Shown here: in pieces, positions 42,457-50,591 of the stretch
Layout of the letters: each line of letters starts with the position of its first letter
Position numbering within the stretch: the first letter of the stretch is position 1
Program-made: the position numbers and the translations under genes
Notes under the pieces: generated by a model
What the model was told of the DNA's origin: nothing
Database searches by the model: none
What the model saw: the letters and a program-made list of their open reading frames with translations, nothing else
Assembly (NCBI GenBank): GCA_052103955.1
Contig: JBQELO010000006.1
Span: 1-64,000 of the forward strand
Source: Paenalcaligenes sp052103955
Lineage (GTDB): Bacteria > Pseudomonadota > Gammaproteobacteria > Burkholderiales > Burkholderiaceae_B
Reading direction: 5' to 3'
Length of the DNA stretch: 64,000 nucleotides

Positions 42457-43629
42457 ATGAACAAGGTTACAAACGAGGCTGTGATCCAGCCAAGCGATTG
42501 GTTGGGTATGATCGGTGGCGGTCAGTTGGGACGCATGTTTTGCCATGCGGCTCAAAGCATGGGCTATAAAGTAGCGGTGTTGGACCCTGATGCCAACAGC
42601 CCAGCCGGTGCCGTAGCTGATAAACATATTCGCGCAGCCTACGACGATGAAGATGGCCTGCGTGCGTTATCAGCACAGTGCAAAGCCATTACTACAGAGT
42701 TCGAGAACGTACCCGCTGCCAGTTTGCAGTTTCTAGAGCAGGGCAGCCGTGTAACGCCATCGTCGTCTGCGGTGGCAGTAGTGCAAGATCGTATTGCTGA
42801 AAAAGCCTTTATTGTGTCTGCCGGTGTACCGGTAGCCCCTTATGCGCCTATTCAAAACAAAGCTGATCTGCAAAATGCGGATGCCGCATTGTTTCCCGGT
42901 ATTTTGAAGGCAGCCCGTTTGGGTTACGACGGCAAAGGCCAAGCTCGTGTGAGCAGTCGTGAAGAAGCGTTGGTGGCATTCGAACAGTTTGGTGAAGTGG
43001 CCTGTGTGTTGGAAGCACTGCAGCCATTGAAAGACGAAATTTCAGTGGTGATGGCCAGATCACTACAGGGTGATGTGGCGGCATTTGTGCCATCGCATAA
43101 CGAACACCGTGATGGTATTTTGGCCGTTTCTACTGCCGCATCGGCATCATTGCCGGTGTATCAACAAGCCATTGCTGCTGCCGAGAAAATCGCTCAAGCC
43201 CTAGGTTACTACGGCGTATTTTGCGTGGAATTTTTCATTCTGCAAGATGGCTCGTTAATTGCTAACGAAGTGGCACCACGTCCGCATAATAGTGGGCATT
43301 TCACGATGGATGCCTGTATCACTAGCCAATTTGCTCAGCAAGTACGCGTGATGGCAGGCTTGCCGTTGGGAGCACCGACGTCGCACAGTCATTCCGTGAT
43401 GCTGAACCTGTTGGGTGATGTGTGGTTTGACGAAGCAGGCACGTACCGCGAACCCGATTGGGCGGGTGTATTAGCTGTACCGGGCGCATGTTTGCACCTG
43501 TATGGCAAAGCTGAAGCCCGTAGAGGCCGTAAGATGGGCCATATCAACGTTGTGGGTAGCACGTTAGCCGAGGCTCAACAGCGCGCTGCTCAAGCGGCTG
43601 CTCCTATAGGTTTTGTGTACCATGCATGA
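42457..43629 (+). CDS. purK: N5-carboxyaminoimidazole ribonucleotide synthase
   Basis: PurK carboxylates AIR with bicarbonate and ATP, feeding PurE. At 390 residues it begins with the ATP-grasp N-domain (IGGGQLGRMFCHAA), then VQDRIAEKAFI, KAARLGYDGKGQA and the metal site NEVAPRPHNSGH. ATG 42457 has AAAGAG six bases upstream. The stop overlaps the sua5 start by eight bases. Confidence 0.97.
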   Translation: MNKVTNEAVIQPSDWLGMIGGGQLGRMFCHAAQSMGYKVAVLDPDANSPAGAVADKHIRAAYDDEDGLRALSAQCKAITTEFENVPAASLQFLEQGSRVTPSSSAVAVVQDRIAEKAFIVSAGVPVAPYAPIQNKADLQNADAALFPGILKAARLGYDGKGQARVSSREEALVAFEQFGEVACVLEALQPLKDEISVVMARSLQGDVAAFVPSHNEHRDGILAVSTAASASLPVYQQAIAAAEKIAQALGYYGVFCVEFFILQDGSLIANEVAPRPHNSGHFTMDACITSQFAQQVRVMAGLPLGAPTSHSHSVMLNLLGDVWFDEAGTYREPDWAGVLAVPGACLHLYGKAEARRGRKMGHINVVGSTLAEAQQRAAQAAAPIGFVYHA

Positions 43630-44653
43630 GACTGTAATCAGCCCGTCTGATGCGCAGTCTGTGCAGCAGGCTGCTGAGTTGCTCTATGCCGGTGAACTGG
43701 TCGCCTTTCCTACCGAAACTGTGTATGGCCTAGGTGCTGATGCCGAGAACCTCACTGCTTTAGCACGTATTTATGAAGCTAAGGGACGTCCTAGCAATCA
43801 CCCGGTGATTGTGCACGTCGCCCCCGGTGCTGATTTGTACTATTGGGCTAAGCAAATTCCGGATGAAGGGTGGCGCTTGGTTGAGTGCTTCTGGCCGGGT
43901 CCGTTGACCTTGATTTTGCCTAAGGCAGACCATGTGCCTTTGCAGATTACCGGTGGGCAAGACAGTGTAGGCGTACGATGTCCATCCCACCCCGTAGCAC
44001 AGGCGCTGTTAACGGCGTTTGCTCAATGCAAAGGTGGGCAAGGTGGCGTAGCAGCGCCATCGGCAAATAGGTTTGGACGTATTTCGCCTACGCAGGCTTA
44101 CCACGTACAACAAGAGTTCAAAGGGTGCGTATTGCAACCTAGGATGATCTTGGAAGGTGGGCCAGCCGAGGTGGGGATTGAGTCCACCATTGTGGATGTA
44201 TCCCGCGTGGCACAAACCGGTGAAGTTGCTGTGTTGCGTCCCGGTGGCATTAGTGTGGCGCAAATAGAAGCCGCCTTAGGGCGTTCGGTACAAATAGGGG
44301 CTAAGCACCACGCACCACGAGTATCGGGCAGCTTAAAAGCGCATTACGCACCGACCACGCCGTTGTATAGCTTGCCGCGAGCAGCACTAGTGGCCAAAGC
44401 TGCGGTAGCTACTGCACCGCAGAAAGTAGGGGTGTTGGGGTTTGGGTCAGCACCTCAGGCGTTAGCAGCGGGTGTGCAATGGGTAGAGTTGCCAAGTCAA
44501 CCTACGCATTTCGCCCATTCGTTGTATGCGTTGCTGCGCGAGTTAGACGCACAAGATTTTGATGCGTTTTATATTGAGCAGCTACCGACTACGCCAGAAT
44601 GGCTGGCCGTGGCTGATAGATTAAATCGTGCCGCAGCCGCCTTTGAAGCCTAA
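43622..44653 (+). CDS. sua5: L-threonylcarbamoyladenylate synthase (Sua5 type)
   Basis: Sua5/TsaC makes threonylcarbamoyl-AMP for t6A37 of tRNAs. This is the long 343-residue form with the YrdC domain (FPTETVYGLGADA, KGRPSNHPVIVHV, VGVRCPSHPVA) joined through a linker (SGSLKAHYAPTTPLY) to the C-terminal Sua5 domain. ATG 43622 lies within the purK stop region (ATGCATGA), indicating coupling with the purine genes, an order common in Betaproteobacteria. Confidence 0.95.
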   Translation: MHETVISPSDAQSVQQAAELLYAGELVAFPTETVYGLGADAENLTALARIYEAKGRPSNHPVIVHVAPGADLYYWAKQIPDEGWRLVECFWPGPLTLILPKADHVPLQITGGQDSVGVRCPSHPVAQALLTAFAQCKGGQGGVAAPSANRFGRISPTQAYHVQQEFKGCVLQPRMILEGGPAEVGIESTIVDVSRVAQTGEVAVLRPGGISVAQIEAALGRSVQIGAKHHAPRVSGSLKAHYAPTTPLYSLPRAALVAKAAVATAPQKVGVLGFGSAPQALAAGVQWVELPSQPTHFAHSLYALLRELDAQDFDAFYIEQLPTTPEWLAVADRLNRAAAAFEA

Positions 44654-44660
44654 GTCAGCA

Positions 44661-45476
44661 TTAGTCTAATAGCCCCATATCTTGTAAGAAGCGCAAGCAG
44701 CGTTTTTTAAGGCGATCCGGTTGCTCGAAGTGAGGGCTATGCCGGACGCCTGTTAGTACCAAGGCTTGGGCATGAGGCACTAAACACTGCACGCCATATA
44801 CCTGATGCAAAGACGAGTACTCATCCTCATCACCTTGTATCAGCAGTGTAGGGCATTGGATGCTTTCAACATCACGCTCAATGTTCCAATTTTTTTGAAA
44901 GTCTGGATTGCTCCAAGCGCGGCTCCACGGCTTAAAGGTGCCATCCACATCTTGATGGTAGCGCGCCAAGCGTTGACGTAGGTCGCCACTGTCGTACCAG
45001 TTGATGCAATGCTCTAACCCGTGATGCATGAAGGGTTCTACATTGATATGCGGCGCTACACAAATAATGGCGCTGGCAGCACTGTTTTCCATTGCGGCAT
45101 GTAAGAGTGCAATAGAGCCGCCATCACTATGACCAAACAAAATGGGGCGTTCGTCTGCTAAGTCTAAAGCTGCGAGCACGGCAGGTAAGCGTTGTTGCGC
45201 TTCGCGGTGCAAGTAATTGATGGGCAAGTCTTCGTTAGGGTCGCGTGGTGTGCTCTGACCATAGCCTGGGCGGGAGTACAGTAGGCCACGGCAGCCTAGA
45301 AACGAGGCCAACTCTTCTGGCCAAAATGACCAGTGATTAATGCTGCCTAAGCCTTCGTGCAGAAATACTAGTAACGGTGCTTGAGGGTCTTGGCTACCTA
45401 CCCATTGATATTCAATGTCCAGCAAGTTGCCATTTTCAGTGATTTGCAGCGTTTGATGTGTAGCAGGTTGACGCAT
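44661..45476 (-). CDS. Alpha/beta hydrolase
   Basis: A 271-residue protein with the alpha/beta-hydrolase fold. The nucleophile elbow is GHSDGG (~100), with an early FLHEGLGSINHW (oxyanion-region HEG), and a late histidine in GVRHSPHFEQPD. An acidic residue, likely catalytic, lies in QGDEDEYS. Substrate unknown; esters or lactones are typical. The frame is open to 45578, but ATG 45476 starts the conserved part. It follows the siderophore-interacting gene on the same strand. Confidence 0.88.
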   Translation of the reverse strand: MRQPATHQTLQITENGNLLDIEYQWVGSQDPQAPLLVFLHEGLGSINHWSFWPEELASFLGCRGLLYSRPGYGQSTPRDPNEDLPINYLHREAQQRLPAVLAALDLADERPILFGHSDGGSIALLHAAMENSAASAIICVAPHINVEPFMHHGLEHCINWYDSGDLRQRLARYHQDVDGTFKPWSRAWSNPDFQKNWNIERDVESIQCPTLLIQGDEDEYSSLHQVYGVQCLVPHAQALVLTGVRHSPHFEQPDRLKKRCLRFLQDMGLLD

Positions 45477-45603
45477 AGAAAAGCCTAGCCTAACGAGGGA
45501 AAACTTTTTGAGTATACGTGAAAACAACGTGTGATTCGTGGTTAGCCCTGTTAGGCTGTGCGGGCTTAGTAAAAGCATTCAGCTAGCATAACAATGCGTG
45601 GCG

Positions 45604-46341
45604 TTAGCTATCTTTGTGGTCGCCTTCGCCTGCTTTCCAGTAGCCTTTGACGCTCACGCGATGTTTAGGTAACTCTAGGTCTTGCAGGTAGTGCAAACGT
45701 AGCGTGCGTACAGCAGTAGATTCACCGGCGATCCAGATATAGCCTGGGCCCGACGGTAACGAATGCGATAACAAGGTTCTGCATAAGGCTTGGCATGGCT
45801 CAGGCAACGCCGTTACCCAGTTGGTGCGAACAATGGCAGGGCTTGGTATAGCTTGCTGCTCGGCCTTGTTGGCAACCTCTACAAAAATCTTGGTATCAAT
45901 GTCAGGGGGCAATTGCGCAGCAATGCTTTGCATACCGGGCAGTGCGGTGGTGTCACCGGCTATCAGCACCCACTCGGCGTCGTGTGGTAGTGAGAAACCG
46001 CCACTGCGAGGGCCAGCAATACCTACGTGTTCGCCAACCGAAGCGTGTGCAGCCCATGCTGAAGCAGGGCCAGAGTCAGCATCGGTGCCATGCAGCACAA
46101 AATCTAAATCAATAGAACCTGCTTCATGGTCTATGTGGCGGATGGTGTAGGCCCTACCTTCACCGGAAGGTAAAAATACTTTGACCCAAGCAGCAGGTTC
46201 CTCCACACCTTCAACAGTTAAAAAATCGGTAATTTCGTCACCGCTTACAGTAATGCGTTGCATCGTTGGTGTAACGGCACGTACTGCTTGCACGACGCCC
46301 ACAGCGCGGGCGGTGCGAGGTTTTTGTATTACTTCAGACAT
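45604..46341 (-). CDS. Siderophore-interacting protein (FAD-dependent ferric reductase family)
   Basis: A 245-residue protein of the SIP/ViuB family, cytoplasmic flavoproteins that release iron from imported siderophores by reduction. The FAD-binding barrel shows the RAYTIRH motif (R-x-YTI-R), followed by DFVLHG and SWAAHASVGEHVGIAGPRSG. The C-terminal NAD(P)H domain includes WVLIAGDTTALPGM and WIAGESTAVRTLR. It overlaps the upstream MFS gene by eight bases. No siderophore receptor or synthesis genes are adjacent. Confidence 0.92.
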   Translation of the reverse strand: MSEVIQKPRTARAVGVVQAVRAVTPTMQRITVSGDEITDFLTVEGVEEPAAWVKVFLPSGEGRAYTIRHIDHEAGSIDLDFVLHGTDADSGPASAWAAHASVGEHVGIAGPRSGGFSLPHDAEWVLIAGDTTALPGMQSIAAQLPPDIDTKIFVEVANKAEQQAIPSPAIVRTNWVTALPEPCQALCRTLLSHSLPSGPGYIWIAGESTAVRTLRLHYLQDLELPKHRVSVKGYWKAGEGDHKDS

Positions 46342-47554
46342 GTTGTGTTCCTTCGGGTGCAGAGATCAACAGGCGTACGGCCACCAGTACCGAAGACGCT
46401 ACCGCAATAGCACCTACAAGATAGACAGCATCAACGCCCCAGACACCGGCAACAGCACCCAATAGCGGGCCGGTGATTCCTAATGAAATATCCAAGAAAG
46501 CCACATAAGCCCCCATGGCAATACCACGACTTTGTGGTGGTGCACGGCGTACTGCTTCCACACCAAAGCCAGGGAATGCTAGGGAGTAGCCAAAACCCGT
46601 TAGGGCAGCACCCATATAGGCAATGACAGGGGTATGGGCACTCCAGATCAATAATTGACCTAAGGCTTCAATCACTACGCAGACTAGGGCGACACGGGCA
46701 CCACCCAGTTTGTCGGGTAGGTGGCCAAAGAACAGCCGTGCTCCAATAAAGGCCAGACCGAAGGCGGTAAAGGCCAGTGAAGCATTGCCCCAATCGTGGG
46801 CGGCAAACATCAGTGCAATAAAGGCGGTAATCACACCAAAACCAACGCTGGATAACGCCAGCCCCAATCCTGCGCCCCACACTAACCCCAGCACTTTGTA
46901 GAACGGTGTGCGGCGGTTGGCAGTAGGTGGCAACGCACGCAGGTTAGCAATCACCGCCAACGAAATAATGGGTAGGACAGCAGCCACAGCTGAAATGCTA
47001 GCAAAACCTTGTTGATCATTAATCGCTACACCCAGTGGGGCACCGATGGCATAGGCGCCATACATGGCAATCCCTACCCAGGCCATCACTTTGCCTGCGT
47101 GTTGTGGGCCCACTAACCCTACACCCCAACTTAGGGCGCCTGTTACCACCAAGCTTTCACCGCAGCCCAGTAACACGCGGCCGAGCAACAGTACCCATAT
47201 CGAGGTAGTGGGAGAGTGTAGAAAAGCGAGTGACGCCAAATAAGCAATGCCTGAGCTGGAGGCTAAAAGAAAGCCCATCACTACAGCACGTTTAGCACCA
47301 CGGGTATCGGCTAGGTTGCCCGCCCATGCGCGGGAAAGCAGGGCGGCAGCAAATTGCGTACCAATCACAATACCTACCACCAGTGTGCTCATACCCAAGT
47401 TGTCATGCACATGTAAAGGCAGGATGGGTAACGGTAAACCGATGGTGAGAAAACCAATAAATACTGCCAAGGTGATAGGCAGCAAGGTAACAAAAACAGA
47501 GGCTACAGGAGAGGCCGCGGTAGCGGCTGTCGTAGCCCTTGAACGATCAGACAT
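46334..47554 (-). CDS. MFS transporter (YhhS-like exporter family)
   Basis: A 406-residue inner-membrane protein with about twelve hydrophobic helices and a basic loop between helices 2 and 3 (GNLADTRGAKRAVVMG), the MFS signature. The family (YhhS/arabinose-efflux type) contains drug and metabolite exporters. ATG 47554 has GGAGG five bases before it, so it was preferred to the longer frame. It is coupled to the siderophore-interacting protein and diverges from a TetR-type regulator, as expected for a regulated efflux or uptake unit. Confidence 0.9.
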   Translation of the reverse strand: MSDRSRATTAATAASPVASVFVTLLPITLAVFIGFLTIGLPLPILPLHVHDNLGMSTLVVGIVIGTQFAAALLSRAWAGNLADTRGAKRAVVMGFLLASSSGIAYLASLAFLHSPTTSIWVLLLGRVLLGCGESLVVTGALSWGVGLVGPQHAGKVMAWVGIAMYGAYAIGAPLGVAINDQQGFASISAVAAVLPIISLAVIANLRALPPTANRRTPFYKVLGLVWGAGLGLALSSVGFGVITAFIALMFAAHDWGNASLAFTAFGLAFIGARLFFGHLPDKLGGARVALVCVVIEALGQLLIWSAHTPVIAYMGAALTGFGYSLAFPGFGVEAVRRAPPQSRGIAMGAYVAFLDISLGITGPLLGAVAGVWGVDAVYLVGAIAVASSVLVAVRLLISAPEGTQHV

Positions 47555-47570
47555 GAATGCCTCCAAACAT

Positions 47571-47611
47571 GAGCATTTACTCGATATTTGATATAATATG
47601 AGGGATTACTC
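47571..47611. promoter_or_regulatory. Divergent promoter/operator region of the MFS and TetR genes
   Basis: Two similar 12-mers, GAGCATTTACTC (47571-47582) and GAGGGATTACTC (47600-47611), flank a TATAAT (47592-47597). On the minus strand a -35-like TTTTCA is followed after 17 bases by TATTAT, giving a promoter for the MFS gene. Repeats flanking a promoter are typical of TetR-family operators. Confidence 0.5.
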
Positions 47612-47641
47612 ACGTTGAAAACTCATGTTTGGATGACGTAT

Positions 47642-48271
47642 ATGGAAGCTTTACCTCAGCCACGGCGCGTACCGTGTCAAGCCCGTTCTAGGGCCATCGT
47701 AGAAGCAATTTTGGAAGCAACAGCTCGCGTTTTAACCGAGCGTGGCTATGCCGGCACCAATACAAATCTGGTGGCAGAGCGGGCTGGAGTGAGTGTGGGG
47801 TCGGTGTATCAGTACTTTCCAAACAAGGATTCGTTGATCACGGCGTTGCATGAGCGGCACGCGGCAGAAATGCAGGCAGCCATAGAAACTGTGCTGGTCA
47901 CAGCAAAGCCCTTGAGTTTGTATGAACACCTTAGGGCTATTGTGCATGCGTTATTAGCGGCGCATCAGGTATCGCCAGAACTGCACAGGGTGTTGGAAAA
48001 AGAGTTTCCATTTTTTGATGCACCACGCGATCAAAGCCCTGCTGATCAGAGCATCTTTTTGCGAATACGCCAATTGCTGGAAGATCACCGCGATGAAGTA
48101 GCCCCCGACAATCTGGATTTAGCCACGTGGGTGGTATTGCAGACGATGGAGGCCTTAATTCATGCGGCGGTGATTACGCCATTGCCGCAACATTCTATGG
48201 AAGACGTAGAGCAGGCGATTGTGGATACCTTGGCTGGCTACCTGCTGAGCAGGCAGCCGCGTTCCAGTTAA
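47642..48271 (+). CDS. TetR/AcrR-family transcriptional regulator
   Basis: About 209 residues from ATG 47642 (GGATGA upstream; ATG 47633 is an alternative). The N-terminal TetR helix-turn-helix includes RGYAGTNTNLVAERAGVSVG and VYQYFPNKDSLITAL (~25-65). The C-terminal ligand/dimerisation domain is variable and ends EQAIVDTLAGYLL. It diverges from the MFS-siderophore-interacting protein pair and probably represses it. The ligand is unknown. Confidence 0.92.
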   Translation: MEALPQPRRVPCQARSRAIVEAILEATARVLTERGYAGTNTNLVAERAGVSVGSVYQYFPNKDSLITALHERHAAEMQAAIETVLVTAKPLSLYEHLRAIVHALLAAHQVSPELHRVLEKEFPFFDAPRDQSPADQSIFLRIRQLLEDHRDEVAPDNLDLATWVVLQTMEALIHAAVITPLPQHSMEDVEQAIVDTLAGYLLSRQPRSS

Positions 48272-48954
48272 TAGGCAGAACCAGAGTCTTGGCAGTAAGA
48301 GACTAAGTCAGCAATGGCCAATACGGGTAATTGATTACGTTCAGCGTAATCAAACACATCATCACCACGCATCATGGTGCCATCCGGGTTCATCAGTTCG
48401 CACAACACACCCATAGGACGTAAGCCGGCTAAAGCAGCTAAGCACACGGATCCTTCGGTGTGTCCTTGGCGAGCCAGTACGCCGCCGGGGTGAGCACGTA
48501 GTGGAAACACGTGACCGGGGCGGATCAGGTCGTGGGGTTTGGCATCTGGGGCGATGGCTGCTTGAATCGTAGTCAGCCTATCGCGGGCGCTGACGCCAGT
48601 GCTCACCCCTACACGGGCCTCAATGGTGACGGTAAAGGCTGTCCCATAAGGGCTTTCATTGTTAGGCACCATTTGTGGCAGCCCTAACTGAGTCAACGTG
48701 TTTTCGGTTAAGCACAGGCACACAATACCGCTACCGTCTCTGATCATTTGTGCCATGCCGCTTTCGGTTAAGCGTTCGGCGGCGAAGATCAGGTCTGCTT
48801 CGTTTTCGCGGTCGTAATCGTCCATCACGACCACAGGGATACCGGCGCGAATAGCGGCCAAAGCAGCTTGCACACGTTGGTGTATAGCTTCTGGTGTAGA
48901 CGGGAAATGCTCAAGCGTAGGCGCAGTGCACTCGGCTAAGGTGGTATGAGACAT
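48268..48954 (-). CDS. ribB: 3,4-dihydroxy-2-butanone-4-phosphate synthase
   Basis: RibB makes the four-carbon riboflavin precursor from ribulose-5-phosphate. The 228-residue protein has only the DHBP-synthase domain, with VVVMDDYDRENEADLIFAAE (metal and substrate acid residues, ~40-60), ARDRLTTIQAA, and PGHVFPLRAHPGGVLARQGHTEGS-type segments (shown in part). No GTP-cyclohydrolase II half is fused. GAGGAG stands eight bases before the ATG. An FMN riboswitch about 110 bases upstream should shut it off when FMN is plentiful. Confidence 0.97.
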   Translation of the reverse strand: MSHTTLAECTAPTLEHFPSTPEAIHQRVQAALAAIRAGIPVVVMDDYDRENEADLIFAAERLTESGMAQMIRDGSGIVCLCLTENTLTQLGLPQMVPNNESPYGTAFTVTIEARVGVSTGVSARDRLTTIQAAIAPDAKPHDLIRPGHVFPLRAHPGGVLARQGHTEGSVCLAALAGLRPMGVLCELMNPDGTMMRGDDVFDYAERNQLPVLAIADLVSYCQDSGSAY

Positions 48955-49001
48955 AGAAACGCTCCTCGGTTATAACAAAATTGAGAAGACGTTTTCGGGG
49001 C

Positions 49002-49048
49002 ATGCAGCGGCACACCATACCTACTCTACAGGCGTGTGCCTGCAGCAT
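49002..49048 (-). promoter_or_regulatory. Hairpin in the ribB expression platform
   Basis: ATGCTGCAGGCACAC and GTGTGCCGCTGCAT (minus strand) pair with a one-base offset to make a long stem between the FMN aptamer and ribB. No T tract follows. Just downstream, 48985-48991, the sequence CGTCTTC repeats the 5' strand of aptamer P1. Confidence 0.55.
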
Positions 49049-49066
49049 AAGTTTGTGTTTACCGCA

Positions 49067-49230
49067 CATCTTCTTTCATCCGGACTATGACCGTCGGCTC
49101 TGGAGTGTGTGCCAGATCTGCTGACCCCACGCATTGCAGCATGGGCGCTCGCGGGCTTGCAAAGACCAATCAGCGCGATGCTGTTGCTTTGCCTACCGCC
49201 GGTGGGGAGTTACACCCCGCCCTGAAGACG
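49067..49230 (-). ncRNA. FMN riboswitch (RFN element)
   Basis: On the minus strand the classic RFN blocks occur in order: GGGCGGGGTGTAACTCCCCA, CCGGCGGTA, AGCCCGCGAGC, GGTCAGCAGATCTGG, and TCCAGAGCCGACGGTCATAG followed by TCCGGATGAAAGAAGA. P1 is formed by CGTCTTC (49224-49230) and GAAGATG (49067-49073). It controls ribB by binding FMN. Confidence 0.96.
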
Positions 49231-49261
49231 CTTATGTTGATAAAAGTACCAACTCTTGAAG

Positions 49262-49289
49262 TGTATAGCGTTGGTGAACGCGCTTCAAC
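49262..49289 (-). promoter_or_regulatory. Candidate promoter of the ribB riboswitch transcript
   Basis: On the minus strand GTTGAA (49284-49289) and TATACA (49262-49267) are 16 bases apart, about 25 bases upstream of the aptamer. The spacing and five matching -10 positions are acceptable. Confidence 0.4.
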
Positions 49290-49305
49290 TCGCGTTTAGT
49301 TATAT

Positions 49306-49334
49306 ACAAAAAAAGGCATCCCTAAGGATGCCTT
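49306..49334 (-). terminator. Terminator after gcdH
   Basis: AAGGCATCC and GGATGCCTT pair perfectly with a four-base loop, and on the minus strand a run of seven T follows. It separates gcdH from the ribB promoter. Confidence 0.92.
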
Positions 49335-49380
49335 AAAAAAACCCAGATCTTCACGTAAAAAAGATCGGCACTGCTTTTGA

Positions 49381-50574
49381 TCAATAGAAGGCTTGCAAAC
49401 CTGTTTGTGCACGACCCAAAATCAGGGCGTGAACGTCGTGTGTACCTTCATAGGTGTTCACAACTTCCAAGTTCACTAAGTGACGGGCTACGCCGAACTC
49501 GTCGGAAATACCGTTACCACCCAACATGTCACGAGCCAAACGAGCGATATCCAAGGATTTACCGCAAGAGTTACGTTTCATAATGGAGGTGATTTCTACG
49601 GCAGCAATACCTTCGTCTTTCATGCGGCCCAAGCGCAAGCAACCTTGCAGACCCAATGTGATTTCAGTTTGCATGTCGGCCAGTTTTTTCTGGATCAACT
49701 GGTTGGCTGCCAATGGGCGACCAAACTGTTTACGATCCAGTGTGTACTGACGAGCAGTGTGCCAGCAGCTTTCAGCAGCACCCAGAGCACCCCAAGCAAT
49801 ACCGTAACGAGCAGAGTTCAAGCAGGTGAATGGGCCACGCAGACCCGTTACTTTAGGCAGCATTTGAGCGTCTGATACAGGTACTTCGTCCATGACGATT
49901 TCACCGGTAATGGAAGCACGCAAACCTACTTTGCCGTGGATGGCAGGAGCGGACAAACCTTTCATGCCTTTTTCTAGGATGAAGCCACGGATTTTGCCGT
50001 CGTCTTCGCCACCAACTACTTTAGCCCATACGACGAACACGTCAGCGATAGGGGAGTTGGTGATCCACATTTTGGCGCCTGTTAGCAGGTAACCGTCGCT
50101 GGTTTTAACAGCGCGTGTTTCCATGCCGCCTGGGTCGGAACCGTGGTTAGGTTCGGTCAAGCCGAAACAACCAATCCACTCGCCGGAAGCCAGTTTAGGC
50201 AGGTATTTCTTTTTCTGCTCTTCGCTACCGAATTCGTTGATAGGTACCATCACCAACGAAGACTGCACGCTCATCATGGAACGGTAACCGGAGTCTACGT
50301 ATTCCACTTCTCTAGCGATCAAACCGTAGCATACGTAGTTCAGGCCAGAACCACCGTATTCTTCAGGGATGGTAGCTCCCAGCAAGCCCAGCTCACCCAT
50401 TTCACGGAAAATGGATACATCTGTTTGCTCATTGCGGAAAGCATCCAGCACGCGGGGTGCCAGTTTTTCCTGAGCATAGGCGTGCGCTGCATCGCGCACC
50501 ATACGCTCTTCTTCCGTCAACTGCGTGGATAGCAAGAGGGGGTCTTCCCAGTGAAAAGAAGGCTTGCTGGACAT
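49381..50574 (-). CDS. gcdH: Glutaryl-CoA dehydrogenase
   Basis: GcdH oxidatively decarboxylates glutaryl-CoA to crotonyl-CoA with FAD, in lysine, tryptophan and aromatic acid degradation. The 397-residue acyl-CoA-dehydrogenase fold shows the typical GCDH wording: FGLTEPNHGSDPGGMETRA, the catalytic glutamate in VNTYEGTHDVHALILGRA (~370) and LGGNGISDEFGVARH. It lies 17 bases after a TPP-dependent enzyme gene, transcribed from it. Confidence 0.95.
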   Translation of the reverse strand: MSSKPSFHWEDPLLLSTQLTEEERMVRDAAHAYAQEKLAPRVLDAFRNEQTDVSIFREMGELGLLGATIPEEYGGSGLNYVCYGLIAREVEYVDSGYRSMMSVQSSLVMVPINEFGSEEQKKKYLPKLASGEWIGCFGLTEPNHGSDPGGMETRAVKTSDGYLLTGAKMWITNSPIADVFVVWAKVVGGEDDGKIRGFILEKGMKGLSAPAIHGKVGLRASITGEIVMDEVPVSDAQMLPKVTGLRGPFTCLNSARYGIAWGALGAAESCWHTARQYTLDRKQFGRPLAANQLIQKKLADMQTEITLGLQGCLRLGRMKDEGIAAVEITSIMKRNSCGKSLDIARLARDMLGGNGISDEFGVARHLVNLEVVNTYEGTHDVHALILGRAQTGLQAFY

Positions 50575-50591
50575 GTGATTCTCCTAGTGTT

